Source: Ignavibacteriales bacterium
Lineage (GTDB): Bacteria; Bacteroidota; Ignavibacteria; T3Sed10-11
Length of the DNA stretch: 5,513 nucleotides
NCBI GenBank assembly: GCA_003560935.1
Contig: PWJF01000090.1
Location: 1-5,513 of the forward strand
Reading direction: 5' to 3'
Each line of letters begins with the position of its first letter. Position 1 is the first letter of the stretch. Both the position numbers and the translations under genes were made by a program. Below the pieces are notes generated by a model. That model was not told the origin of the DNA, did not search any database, and saw only the letters and a list, made by a program, of their open reading frames with translations. Below, piece after piece: positions 1-5,513 of this stretch.

Positions 1-1613
1 CCGCCCGAAGCAGGGATAGCGTATAAATCGCGCTGACCCTCTCCGGAGAGTATCGCCCAGTATGCAATCCATCTTCCGTTCGGCGACCACTTCGGATGAA
101 CCGCATCACCGTCGTAAATTTTTCGCAGTTCTCCCGTATTCACGTTCACGATCCAGAGTTCACTGATGCCTGCTCTCGAATTCGGATTGAGAACAAATTC
201 CGTACAAAAAACAAGTTCGTTTCCATCGGGCGACCAGGAAGGATGATATCCGAAATCGGTAACCCGTCGAACCGATTCACCCGTCGCTCCCATAATGAAT
301 ATGCCTCCTCCGTCTCTTGATGAACGAAAAGCTATCAGCTCACCGTCGGGAGAGAACGCAGGTCCGTAATTACTTGATTGCGAATTCCCGGTCAGATTTA
401 TGGGCGTTCCGCCTTCGATCCGTTGAGTAAAAATGTGGCTGTACTCCCCGTCAAATTTTACATAAGCAATAAACCGGCCGTCCGGTGAGAGCGCGGGGTC
501 GAAGGCAAGCAGCGGATCCCTCGTTATTTGAGTATAGGTTCCATAGAGAGAAGCCGATGGAGTTCGGGATGCGTAAACGGTATAGAGAGCGTAAATCCCG
601 GCGAATATCATGAATAGTACACCGACAACGAGTATGCCTTTTTTTGCAGAAAATAGCTTACCACGCGACTGCGATCCGGTTATTACGTGTTCATGCGAGG
701 ATTTACGTATAAATTCTTCCTGTGTAAAAGAAGGTGTATGTACATAACTCTTTCGCTTCGAGGTGGAATGCTTTTTCACCCGTCTCAATTCACGGATTAT
801 TTCAGAAACGGTATGATACCTGTCTTCGGGTTCTTTCTCCAGTGCAGTGTTGAGGAGATGAATCAGTTCCGAAGGTAAATCAGGCCGGTATGTTTCCGCC
901 GGTGTATGTTCTTCGTTCACGATTGAATAGACCATTGCAGCTTCGTGCTCACCGCGGAAAGGCGTCTTTCCCGTAAGCATTTCGTACAATACAACCCCGA
1001 ACGAAAATATATCCGAACGGTGATCGACATCTTCACCCTGAATCTGTTCCGGCGACATGTACGCGACTGTGCCCACGGTACTTCCCGCTTTGGTGATATT
1101 CATAGAACCCTTCAACTTTGCCAGACCGAAATCCATTACCTTTATCCGGTTCTTCGAATCAACCATAATGTTCTCGGGTTTAATATCACGGTGGACGATG
1201 CCTTTCTCGTGCGCTTCGGCGAGAGCTTCGGCGATCTGGAGGGCGTAGTCGATCGCGGTTCCAGATTTCAGGTTCCAGGTTCCAGGTTGAGATGCTTCTG
1301 ACCTCAGATCTCTGATCTCTGACTTCTCGCGCAGGGTTACCCCATCGATATACTCCATCGAGATGAATTGTTGGTCCCCATGCTCCTCTACCGAATAGAT
1401 CGTGCAGATGTTCGGGTGGTTGAGGGCCGCGGCGGCTTTGGCCTCGCGGATGAAGCGTTGTTTGTCCTCATCCGATGCTGTGAGATGCGAAGGTAGGAAC
1501 TTCAACGCAATGGTGCGGTCGAGTTTGGTGTCGTGGGCTTTGTAGACGACTCCCATACCTCCTTCACCTAACTTCTCCAGAACTTTATAATGTGATATCG
1601 TTTGTCCGATCAT
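1..1613 (-). CDS. Membrane-anchored Ser/Thr protein kinase with TolB-like PD40 propeller (C-terminus off window)
   Basis: Hanks-type kinase that should phosphorylate Ser/Thr on unknown targets; 537 residues are visible and the 3' end runs off the left edge. All key kinase elements are present: glycine loop GEGGMG (16-21), ATP-binding K38 in ALKFL, alpha-C E57, catalytic loop HRDIKPEN (141-148; D143, K145, N148), DFG (161-163), SPE (187-189), D201 and R265. It is an RD kinase and looks catalytically competent. A charged linker (about 279-325) leads to one transmembrane helix (about 326-347). Four beta-propeller blades follow, each with an SPDG or SPNG signature (376-379, 421-424, 460-463, 509-512), as in TolB/PD40 proteins. 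The expected topology is a cytoplasmic kinase and a periplasmic sensor propeller. The ATG at 1613 sits 8 residues before the first conserved kinase residues, with no clear Shine-Dalgarno. Residues 98-119, between the hinge and helix E, are encoded by heptanucleotide repeats, an in-frame oddity. The gene stands alone at this end of the window. Family assignment is very sure; substrate and signal are unknown. Confidence 0.
   Translation of the reverse strand, partial: MIGQTISHYKVLEKLGEGGMGVVYKAHDTKLDRTIALKFLPSHLTASDEDKQRFIREAKAAAALNHPNICTIYSVEEHGDQQFISMEYIDGVTLREKSEIRDLRSEASQPGTWNLKSGTAIDYALQIAEALAEAHEKGIVHRDIKPENIMVDSKNRIKVMDFGLAKLKGSMNITKAGSTVGTVAYMSPEQIQGEDVDHRSDIFSFGVVLYEMLTGKTPFRGEHEAAMVYSIVNEEHTPAETYRPDLPSELIHLLNTALEKEPEDRYHTVSEIIRELRRVKKHSTSKRKSYVHTPSFTQEEFIRKSSHEHVITGSQSRGKLFSAKKGILVVGVLFMIFAGIYALYTVYASRTPSASLYGTYTQITRDPLLAFDPALSPDGRFIAYVKFDGEYSHIFTQRIEGGTPINLTGNSQSSNYGPAFSPDGELIAFRSSRDGGGIFIMGATGESVRRVTDFGYHPSWSPDGNELVFCTEFVLNPNSRAGISELWIVNVNTGELRKIYDGDAVHPKWSPNGRWIAYWAILSGEGQRDLYAIPASG
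1257..1326 (-). repeat. Degenerate heptanucleotide tandem tract inside the kinase gene
   Basis: Ten consecutive 7-bp units read on the plus strand. Five are of a GGTTCCA type: ggttcca, gatttca, ggttcca, ggttcca, ggttgag. One is a spacer, atgcttc. Four are of a TGATCTC type: tgacctc, agatctc, tgatctc, tgacttc. Because 7 is not a multiple of 3, three units make one 7-residue peptide cycle. In the kinase frame the GGTTCCA units give PGTWNL-like residues and the TGATCTC units give SEIRDLRSE. The tract replaces the stretch between the kinase hinge (MEYIDG) and helix E (YALQIAEAL). Kinases of this kind usually have roughly 10 residues there, so the net gain is about 12 residues. Periodicity is read directly; the expansion is inferred from general family knowledge. 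Confidence 0.
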
Positions 1614-1801
1614 TATAGAGGTCGATGATAAGTGAATAACTTTATTCCTGCTTGGCCTGTGATATTGTCAGGCAAACAATGAATATCGTATGTTACATTT
1701 TCATTCGTTATAAAAAGGATTGTGTCGTTATTTCTCTTCCCCTGGATTACCGGAGAAAAACACGGATCCGGAATGTACAGTCATGATCTTTTGACAATTG
1801 T

Positions 1802-1837
1802 ATACTATCAACCCGGAATGCACAACCGGGAGAGTAT
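1802..1837. repeat. Two-part hairpin with a competing downstream partner
   Basis: Inverted repeat with an inner CCCGG/CCGGG stem (1812-1816 and 1826-1830, 9-nt loop) and an outer ATACT/AGTAT stem (1802-1806 and 1833-1837). Unpaired ATCAA and AG lie between the two stems. On the plus strand it is followed by TTT, a weak terminator-like end. The loop side GGAATGC (1815-1821) can also pair with GCATTCC (1848-1854), giving a mutually exclusive 7-bp stem. A near-copy of the 5' arm, CCGGAATGTACA, lies at 1768-1779, against CCGGAATGCACA at 1813-1824. Function unknown; it could be chance. Confidence 0.
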
Positions 1838-1970
1838 TTTGCACAGGGCATTCCAATGTAATCCTCAAATCAAGTACAGAAAAGCTTTATATGTACTGAT
1901 ATATTAAATTATATATTAATTTGGATGATGTTATTCCTCACCTCAAAGCACAAGAATTTACAGAATTAAT

Positions 1971-1991
1971 CCATATTAATCAATAATATGG
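1971..1991 (-). terminator. Possible terminator of the pcs transcript
   Basis: Perfect 8-bp inverted repeat CCATATTA/TAATATGG (1971-1978 and 1984-1991) with a 5-nt loop. It begins 8 nt after the pcs stop codon in the direction of transcription. The RNA would continue as AUUAAUUCUG, which is U-rich but not a proper U tract, and the stem has only two G-C pairs. The position supports a terminator; the composition makes it weak. Confidence 0.
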
Positions 1992-1999
1992 GTTGAATT

Positions 2000-2713
2000 T
2001 TAGGATTTGCTAATTTTCGCCCGATTCCAGCTTCTTACAGTGATAACCCATGATGTTATCAGATAATAGAGAGGATATGAAAGGGAAATCACCGTCCAGG
2101 GATGTTGTTTGGCAGCCCCTGTGATAATTGCAAGAATAATGAGCGCCCAGACGGTACCGAGAATGATGGATAATGTAGACAAGGATCCCGGAATTGAGGG
2201 ATGGAGGTATTTGGCGGGAATAAAAGTGAGTACAGATAAAATCACTATTATAGTAACCGAAAACCACAACTCCGGCTGTAAGAAAAACAGGTAAAACGCC
2301 ACCACATTCCAGTATGAAGGAAATCCTAAGAAATAACCGTCATCTGTTTTTGCATTTGTTTGTGCAAAGCCGTATGCGCTGGCAAGAAGCGGAAGCATTA
2401 ATAACCACGCAAGGTCGCCCGGCAGAAGCTCGCTTTGCCAGATAAACAGCAACGGGATAGTAGTGTATGTGTTAAAATCGATCGTATCGTCGAGGCGGCG
2501 TCCGTCGAAAAATGGGAGAACTTCTTTGACACGCGCAAGACGTGCAAAGTATCCGTCGCTTGCATCGATCACCATCGCAAGAAACATAATTATAATTGCA
2601 AGGCGTAAATTATCCTCACCACCGAGAATTATTAGAACAGCGCTCACTGCGGCGGCAACAAGTCCGAGAGCGGTATAAGCGTGTACCAACCAGGCGGAAA
2701 ATATTTTAAACAT
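2000..2713 (-). CDS. pcs: Phosphatidylcholine synthase
   Basis: Inner-membrane enzyme that condenses CDP-diacylglycerol with choline to give phosphatidylcholine and CMP. The 237-residue length matches bacterial Pcs (about 240). The CDP-alcohol phosphotransferase motif is complete: D50, D53-G54, A57-R58, G71, D75 and D79. Twelve residues separate AR from G71, which is the spacing of Pcs rather than the eight of PgsA/PssA-type enzymes. Other resemblances to rhizobial Pcs, from memory, are RVKEVLP just after the AR (61-67), a KTDDGYFLGFPSYWN block in the middle, and TFIPAKYLHP further on. The rest is hydrophobic with about 7-8 membrane spans. The ATG at 2713 is chosen because the FSAWLVHAYTALG N-terminus is family-like; no Shine-Dalgarno is visible. 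It follows the AI-2E-family gene by 43 bp on the same strand, so co-transcription is likely. The alternative is another CDP-alcohol phosphotransferase, which I consider unlikely given the x12 spacing. Choline uptake genes are not in the window. Confidence 0.
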   Translation of the reverse strand: MFKIFSAWLVHAYTALGLVAAAVSAVLIILGGEDNLRLAIIIMFLAMVIDASDGYFARLARVKEVLPFFDGRRLDDTIDFNTYTTIPLLFIWQSELLPGDLAWLLMLPLLASAYGFAQTNAKTDDGYFLGFPSYWNVVAFYLFFLQPELWFSVTIIVILSVLTFIPAKYLHPSIPGSLSTLSIILGTVWALIILAIITGAAKQHPWTVISLSYPLYYLITSWVITVRSWNRAKISKS

Positions 2714-2756
2714 CGGACAGTATACTCTATGAGATATATAAACAGAAAATAGTCAA

Positions 2757-3896
2757 TCACCGGTCATCTTTCCCACCTTCGAGCTGTTCCTTAAACTCTA
2801 TACTGTACACATGCAGTAGCGTCACCAGCATCGACGCGATCATGGGACCGACAAGGAAACCCATGATGCCGAACACGCTCAACCCGCCTATGGTTGAAAG
2901 AAATATGAGCAGTTCATGCATACCGGTATCGCGCCCGACAAGAATGGGATTGAGCACATTATCAATGTTTCCTATGAACACAACCCCGATCAAAATAATC
3001 GTAATACCCTGCCAGACGTCACCCATGACCATCATGACTATGCCGGCGGGAATCATCACCAGCCACACACCGACAAGAGGTATTATTGAAAGGATTACCA
3101 TGACTACACCCCACAGTATCGGCCCGGTGATGCCGAATATCCAGAAGGTGAGACCACCGAGCACTCCTTTGATAATTGCAATGACGAGTACCCCTTTAAT
3201 CGTCGCACGGGACATCGAACCAAACTTGTTGATGAATTCGTCCTCGTAGCGTTCATCCAGAGGACTCAGATACTTCAACCTTTTCAAAATACTTTCACCG
3301 TCACGAAAAAAGTAAAACATTGCGAAAAGAAGAATAAACACATGCACAACGAGAATAAAAGTCTCACGCGTTGCCTTGTTGATGACCGATCCGAGCATTG
3401 AAGCAGAATTTTTGATGATATCCTCGATGGTTGCCTGCCAATTGATCCTATCGAGGCCGAGAAGCCCGACTATGCGTGAATCGAGCAATGATGCGAACCA
3501 TCGCGCATCGCCGGACTCGATACTACGTATGAACTGCCGGACGCCATCCTCTGCCGATTCATAGAGTTCGATCGCTTCGCGCGCTACAAGATCCCCGATG
3601 ACATATACGGGAACCAGAAGTCCAAGGATGATAATGAAACAACAGAGGAATGCGCTTATCGACTGCCGGTTACGTGTAACCTTCAAGATCTGACGGTAAA
3701 GCGGATAAAAAAGACCGGTAAACACTACTGCGAGAAAAACGGGGAGAAGAAAAAATTTGATCATGTTGACGAAGAATACCGCGGTGATTACGAGAACGAT
3801 CAATAAAAAATACCGCGCCATCCTCTCTCTCCGAACCGTGGTTGATTGCTTATCCGCTTCATTGGCAGATTTACCGTGTTGTGTCTCATTTTCCAT
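2757..3896 (-). CDS. AI-2E/PerM-family (UPF0118) membrane transporter
   Basis: Polytopic inner-membrane protein of 379 residues, the usual length for this family (about 350-380). Members include TqsA (AI-2 export) and Na+/H+ antiporters, so the substrate here cannot be read from sequence. Visible architecture: charged cytoplasmic N-terminus (1-28), helices at about 29-43, 47-66 and 80-101, and a soluble, partly amphipathic segment (about 102-175). A further helix precedes FFRDGESILKRL, and a hydrophobic C-terminal half holds four or more helices. The family signature near the C-terminus is clear: NVLNPILVGRDTGMHELLIF, then a Gly-rich GGLSVFGIMGFLVGP segment. The ATG at 3896 is preceded by AAGGTG with 6-nt spacing, which decides the start over M26. 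It is the first gene of a probable two-gene unit with pcs. Assignment to the family is sure; the transported compound is unknown. Confidence 0.
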   Translation of the reverse strand: MENETQHGKSANEADKQSTTVRRERMARYFLLIVLVITAVFFVNMIKFFLLPVFLAVVFTGLFYPLYRQILKVTRNRQSISAFLCCFIIILGLLVPVYVIGDLVAREAIELYESAEDGVRQFIRSIESGDARWFASLLDSRIVGLLGLDRINWQATIEDIIKNSASMLGSVINKATRETFILVVHVFILLFAMFYFFRDGESILKRLKYLSPLDERYEDEFINKFGSMSRATIKGVLVIAIIKGVLGGLTFWIFGITGPILWGVVMVILSIIPLVGVWLVMIPAGIVMMVMGDVWQGITIILIGVVFIGNIDNVLNPILVGRDTGMHELLIFLSTIGGLSVFGIMGFLVGPMIASMLVTLLHVYSIEFKEQLEGGKDDR

Positions 3897-3902
3897 AGTT
3901 CA

Positions 3903-3908
3903 CACCTT
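3903..3908 (-). promoter_or_regulatory. Shine-Dalgarno of the AI-2E-family gene
   Basis: AAGGTG on the minus strand, 6 nt before the ATG at 3896. It is the clearest ribosome binding site in the window and supports the full-length start. The pcs and kinase starts have no comparable site. Confidence 0.
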
Positions 3909-3937
3909 ATACGATTCGCAATGAGCTGATTAACCGG

Positions 3938-3965
3938 AATATACGAATATTTTAGTTTATCACAA
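3938..3965 (-). promoter_or_regulatory. Possible sigma70-like promoter for the AI-2E-family/pcs unit
   Basis: On the minus strand, TTGTGA (3965-3960) and TATATT (3943-3938) are separated by 16 nt. This would start transcription about 35 nt before the ATG and leave room for the AAGGTG site. An overlapping alternative uses TTGATG further upstream with GATAAA. Both are matches by eye only, and in an AT-rich spacer such matches occur by chance. Confidence 0.
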
Positions 3966-3969
3966 ATCC

Positions 3970-3979
3970 TGATCGATCA
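3970..3979. promoter_or_regulatory. 10-bp perfect palindrome TGATCGATCA, possible operator
   Basis: Perfect dyad in the divergent spacer between the AI-2E-family gene and the damaged response regulator. It lies just upstream of the proposed -35 for the minus-strand unit, where an activator or repressor could bind. There is only one copy and no known consensus is matched, so it may be chance. Confidence 0.
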
Positions 3980-4062
3980 TCAAATATTCAATCGTAATCC
4001 AATTTCGTCCGCAGACTAGATCTTTTTCTAATCATTTGTGTATTTCAATGTAGATATTTTAT

Positions 4063-4066
4063 AGGG
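4063..4066 (+). promoter_or_regulatory. Weak Shine-Dalgarno of the response regulator
   Basis: AGGG lies 9 nt before the ATG at 4076. An earlier ATG at 4068 is followed by a stop after two codons (ATA CCA TGA), so 4076 is the real start; its product begins with a classic receiver strand, KIRLLIAEDN. Confidence 0.
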
Positions 4067-4075
4067 TATGATACC

Positions 4076-4655
4076 ATGACTAAAATCCGCCTGTTGATTG
4101 CCGAGGATAATAGGCATCTTCGCGACGGATTGACGGATCTGCTGAAAAAAAGAGTCCGATATCGCCGTGCTGTCGTCAACAGGAAAAGTTGATGCAACAA
4201 CACAGGGAAAGAAATTTAAACCCAGTGTTATTCTGCTCGATCGTGGTCTACAGGGTCAAGCAAGTGGCGATTTCATGCGTACCATCCGGGCAGTTGCCAA
4301 CGGTGAAAAAGTCTTGCCCGGAGAAATGACCGATACCCTCTTTTCTCAGATCGTCGATCAGGTAGCCAATGGAACAAATCCATCCAGAATTGTTAAATCC
4401 ATACGGATGACGAAACTCGAACGCGAGGTTATCGTATTAATTGCAGAGGGTATGAGCAACAAGGAGATTGCACAAAAACTTCATATTTCCGCCTATACCG
4501 TAAAAAGTCATGTACACAACATCCATGAGAAACTGGCACTCCATTCACGAGTCCAAATCGTAAATTATGCACATGCCTACGATACTTCTTTAAATTATTT
4601 CAATCTTTCCGGTGGATCAATCCTGTCCGGCAAGACGCAGAGCATCACCCTTTGA
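4076..4655 (+). pseudogene. Damaged NarL/LuxR-family response regulator (frameshift plus receiver deletion)
   Basis: DNA-binding response regulator that would act downstream of a sensor kinase. Reading from ATG 4076 gives receiver strand 1 with acidic pair E10-D11, then a stop at 4190-4192 after 38 codons. Dropping one A from the seven-A run (4145-4151) restores a 192-residue product. In that product D55 (VILLD, codon 4239-4241) is the phosphoacceptor. The next residues jump almost directly to the last receiver helix (FMRTIRAVANGEKVLP, 66-81). Strand 4 with its Ser/Thr, helix 4 and strand 5 with its Lys are missing, roughly 45-50 residues against normal relatives of about 210-220. A complete LuxR helix-turn-helix follows (about 111-165: LEREVIVLIAEG, SNKEIAQKLHIS, TVKSHVHNI). 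A GTG at 4167 could start a shorter product, but no ribosome site is evident there. No partner histidine kinase is in view. Likely a decaying gene; the frameshift alone could be a sequencing error, the deletion less so. Confidence 0.
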
Positions 4656-5513
4656 CCTTTTACCTATCCTGGTGAATTTTTTTAAGAACAGTACACCGTT
4701 TACAAACTCAAACGACCATACCTCGAGCCACTTGAGCGGATTCCAGACATGCATATACCATCGCTTCCAGATACGGTGGAAGTACGATCTCGTATATACT
4801 CCGTTAAACGGGTTTTTCTTCCTGAGCCAGAGCCCAGCAACCGATGGAACTTTTAACTCCGGTATTTCGTGTTGCAACTTTTTGTATATACCCGCAAGCT
4901 CTTTGGCTTTCAGGTCGCGCCAGTCGATGATATCTTTTTTTGTATATGCAACCAACTCAAGAAGTGCTTCTTCGGTTTTGCTCTTCGGCCGGCTCCTGAG
5001 CCAGACTTCCTGAAGGTGCAGATAGATCCCCACGATGCCGCCTAATCGTTTAAGAGAAAACCGAAAACGCTCCCACCAGAATGGAATAAATGCTTCTTTC
5101 GGAAAACCGGGTCGCCTGTCGTTACGGTAACGCACCGTCCAGAAACCACAGTTCATCGGATGCAAACGCTCTATCCTCGATGCATAAATGTACCAGGAGA
5201 AAAAAGAGAGTCTGTCCCAGTAATGCCATGTATCGTGCCGCCACACTTTCAGGACGTTCACCATATGTTCTGTAGAGTAGAACTGTTCCCATGCATTATG
5301 ATATGCTTCCTGCAGCTCTTCGCGTGTCATTCGTTCCGGCTCCACTGCAACATGCGCCGAGTCATAGGTATTGAAGTCTTCGTGCATCCACCGGCCCTCT
5401 TTCCACCATTGTTGATGATCTTTCGAGCCCGGCAGCGGCGAGATGATATAAAACGACGCAGAATCGAAACCCATCCGCTGCAGCTCGGCGACATCTTTTT
5501 TGATGCTTTCCGG
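4617..5513 (-). CDS. C-terminal part of a B12-binding-type radical SAM protein (N-terminus off window)
   Basis: 298 residues are visible; the frame is open to the right edge, so the ATG at 5474 is internal and not the start. The first 13 visible codons read PESIKKDVAELQR, leading into MGFDSASFYIISPLPGS (14-30). This is the end of the radical SAM barrel as seen in proteins with an N-terminal cobalamin-binding domain. A family-like segment follows: WWKEGRWMHEDFNTYD (36-51), HVAVEPERMT (54-63), then an AYHNAWEQFYS block. The SAM-binding CxxxCxxC motif and any B12 domain must lie upstream of the window. The remaining C-terminus (about 90-298) has no domain I recognise. It is basic and very rich in Trp (19 in 298), which suggests a membrane-surface or substrate-binding module. 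The reaction cannot be inferred. Its last 39 bp overlap, tail to tail, the end of the response regulator locus. Confidence 0.
   Translation of the reverse strand, partial: PESIKKDVAELQRMGFDSASFYIISPLPGSKDHQQWWKEGRWMHEDFNTYDSAHVAVEPERMTREELQEAYHNAWEQFYSTEHMVNVLKVWRHDTWHYWDRLSFFSWYIYASRIERLHPMNCGFWTVRYRNDRRPGFPKEAFIPFWWERFRFSLKRLGGIVGIYLHLQEVWLRSRPKSKTEEALLELVAYTKKDIIDWRDLKAKELAGIYKKLQHEIPELKVPSVAGLWLRKKNPFNGVYTRSYFHRIWKRWYMHVWNPLKWLEVWSFEFVNGVLFLKKFTRIGKRSKGDALRLAGQD

Larger units (their letters stand above)
1614..1999. other. AT-rich intergenic region, no gene recognised
   Basis: This 386-bp gap lies between the pcs stop and the kinase start, both on the minus strand. It should hold the end of the pcs transcript and the kinase promoter. 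A 62-codon open frame on the plus strand (1722-1907) has no recognisable motif, no ribosome binding site and overlaps hairpin sequence, so it is not called as a gene. The stretch 1880-1920 is almost pure A/T with imperfect ATATATTAA repeats. No tRNA, riboswitch or insertion-sequence end was recognised. No convincing -35/-10 pair for the kinase was found. Confidence 0.

Noticed and set aside
945..1301. 118-codon plus-strand open frame
   Set aside because: It lies antisense to the well-supported kinase domain, and its 3' end is only the reverse reading of the heptamer tract.
1612..1617. TATAAT on the minus strand as a kinase -10 box
   Set aside because: It overlaps the ATG itself (TATAATG), so transcription would begin downstream of the start codon, and no suitable later start precedes the glycine loop.
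1791..1806. TTGACA followed by TATACT on the plus strand as a promoter
   Set aside because: Only 4 nt separate the two boxes, far from the usual 16-18, and no plus-strand gene follows.
1722..1907. Small plus-strand open frame in the intergenic gap
   Set aside because: No ribosome binding site, no recognisable motif, and it spans hairpin and AT-rich sequence; treated as chance.
2842..3249. 135-codon plus-strand open frame
   Set aside because: Antisense shadow of the AI-2E-family gene; composition dominated by Met, Pro, Thr and Ile, as expected from the reverse of membrane-helix codons.
4145..4152. Classic A-AAA-AAG slippery site for programmed -1 frameshifting
   Set aside because: The string is present, but the reading frame enters as AAA-AAA-AGA, out of register with the required codons, and the correction needed is +1 rather than -1. 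Seven A's is also short for efficient polymerase slippage.
4617..5474. Radical SAM reading frame starting at the ATG at 5474
   Set aside because: The frame is open and family-like for 13 more codons to the window edge, so that Met is internal and the gene is partial.

Overview
The window is 5.5 kb of bacterial chromosome with moderate GC (somewhat below 50% by eye). It carries five protein-coding loci, and two of them run off the ends. The gene types are a Hanks-type Ser/Thr kinase fused to a TolB-like propeller, a B12-type radical SAM protein, a LuxR-type response regulator and a phosphatidylcholine synthase. Together with inconsistent Shine-Dalgarno sites and heptanucleotide repeats inside a gene, this suggests a Gram-negative, non-proteobacterial lineage such as Ignavibacteria/Bacteroidota or another FCB-group phylum. 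The sequence alone does not settle the phylum.

Layout. Positions 1-1613 (minus) hold the N-terminal 537 residues of a membrane-anchored kinase: kinase domain, one transmembrane helix, then four PD40 blades before the window edge. Its kinase domain contains about 22 residues encoded by a 70-bp tract with 7-bp periodicity. Positions 1614-1999 are AT-rich and non-coding, with a possible terminator and a small hairpin region. Positions 2000-2713 (minus) encode a phosphatidylcholine synthase (pcs), identified by the Pcs-specific CDP-alcohol phosphotransferase motif. It lies 43 bp behind an AI-2E/PerM-family membrane protein (2757-3896, minus), so the two probably form one transcription unit read from a promoter in 3897-4075. 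Divergent from it, 4076-4655 (plus) is a NarL/LuxR-type response regulator damaged twice: a +1 frameshift in a run of seven A's, and loss of the middle of its receiver domain. Its 3' end overlaps, tail to tail, the C-terminal half of a B12-type radical SAM protein (4617-5513, minus), whose start lies beyond the right edge.

How they fit together. The AI-2E-like protein and pcs are both inner-membrane proteins, and pcs makes phosphatidylcholine from CDP-diacylglycerol and choline. The kinase and the response regulator are signalling genes, but nothing links them functionally to the lipid genes. I do not see a clear undescribed multi-gene system. The points most worth a second look are the heptamer tract inside the kinase domain and the doubly damaged response regulator.
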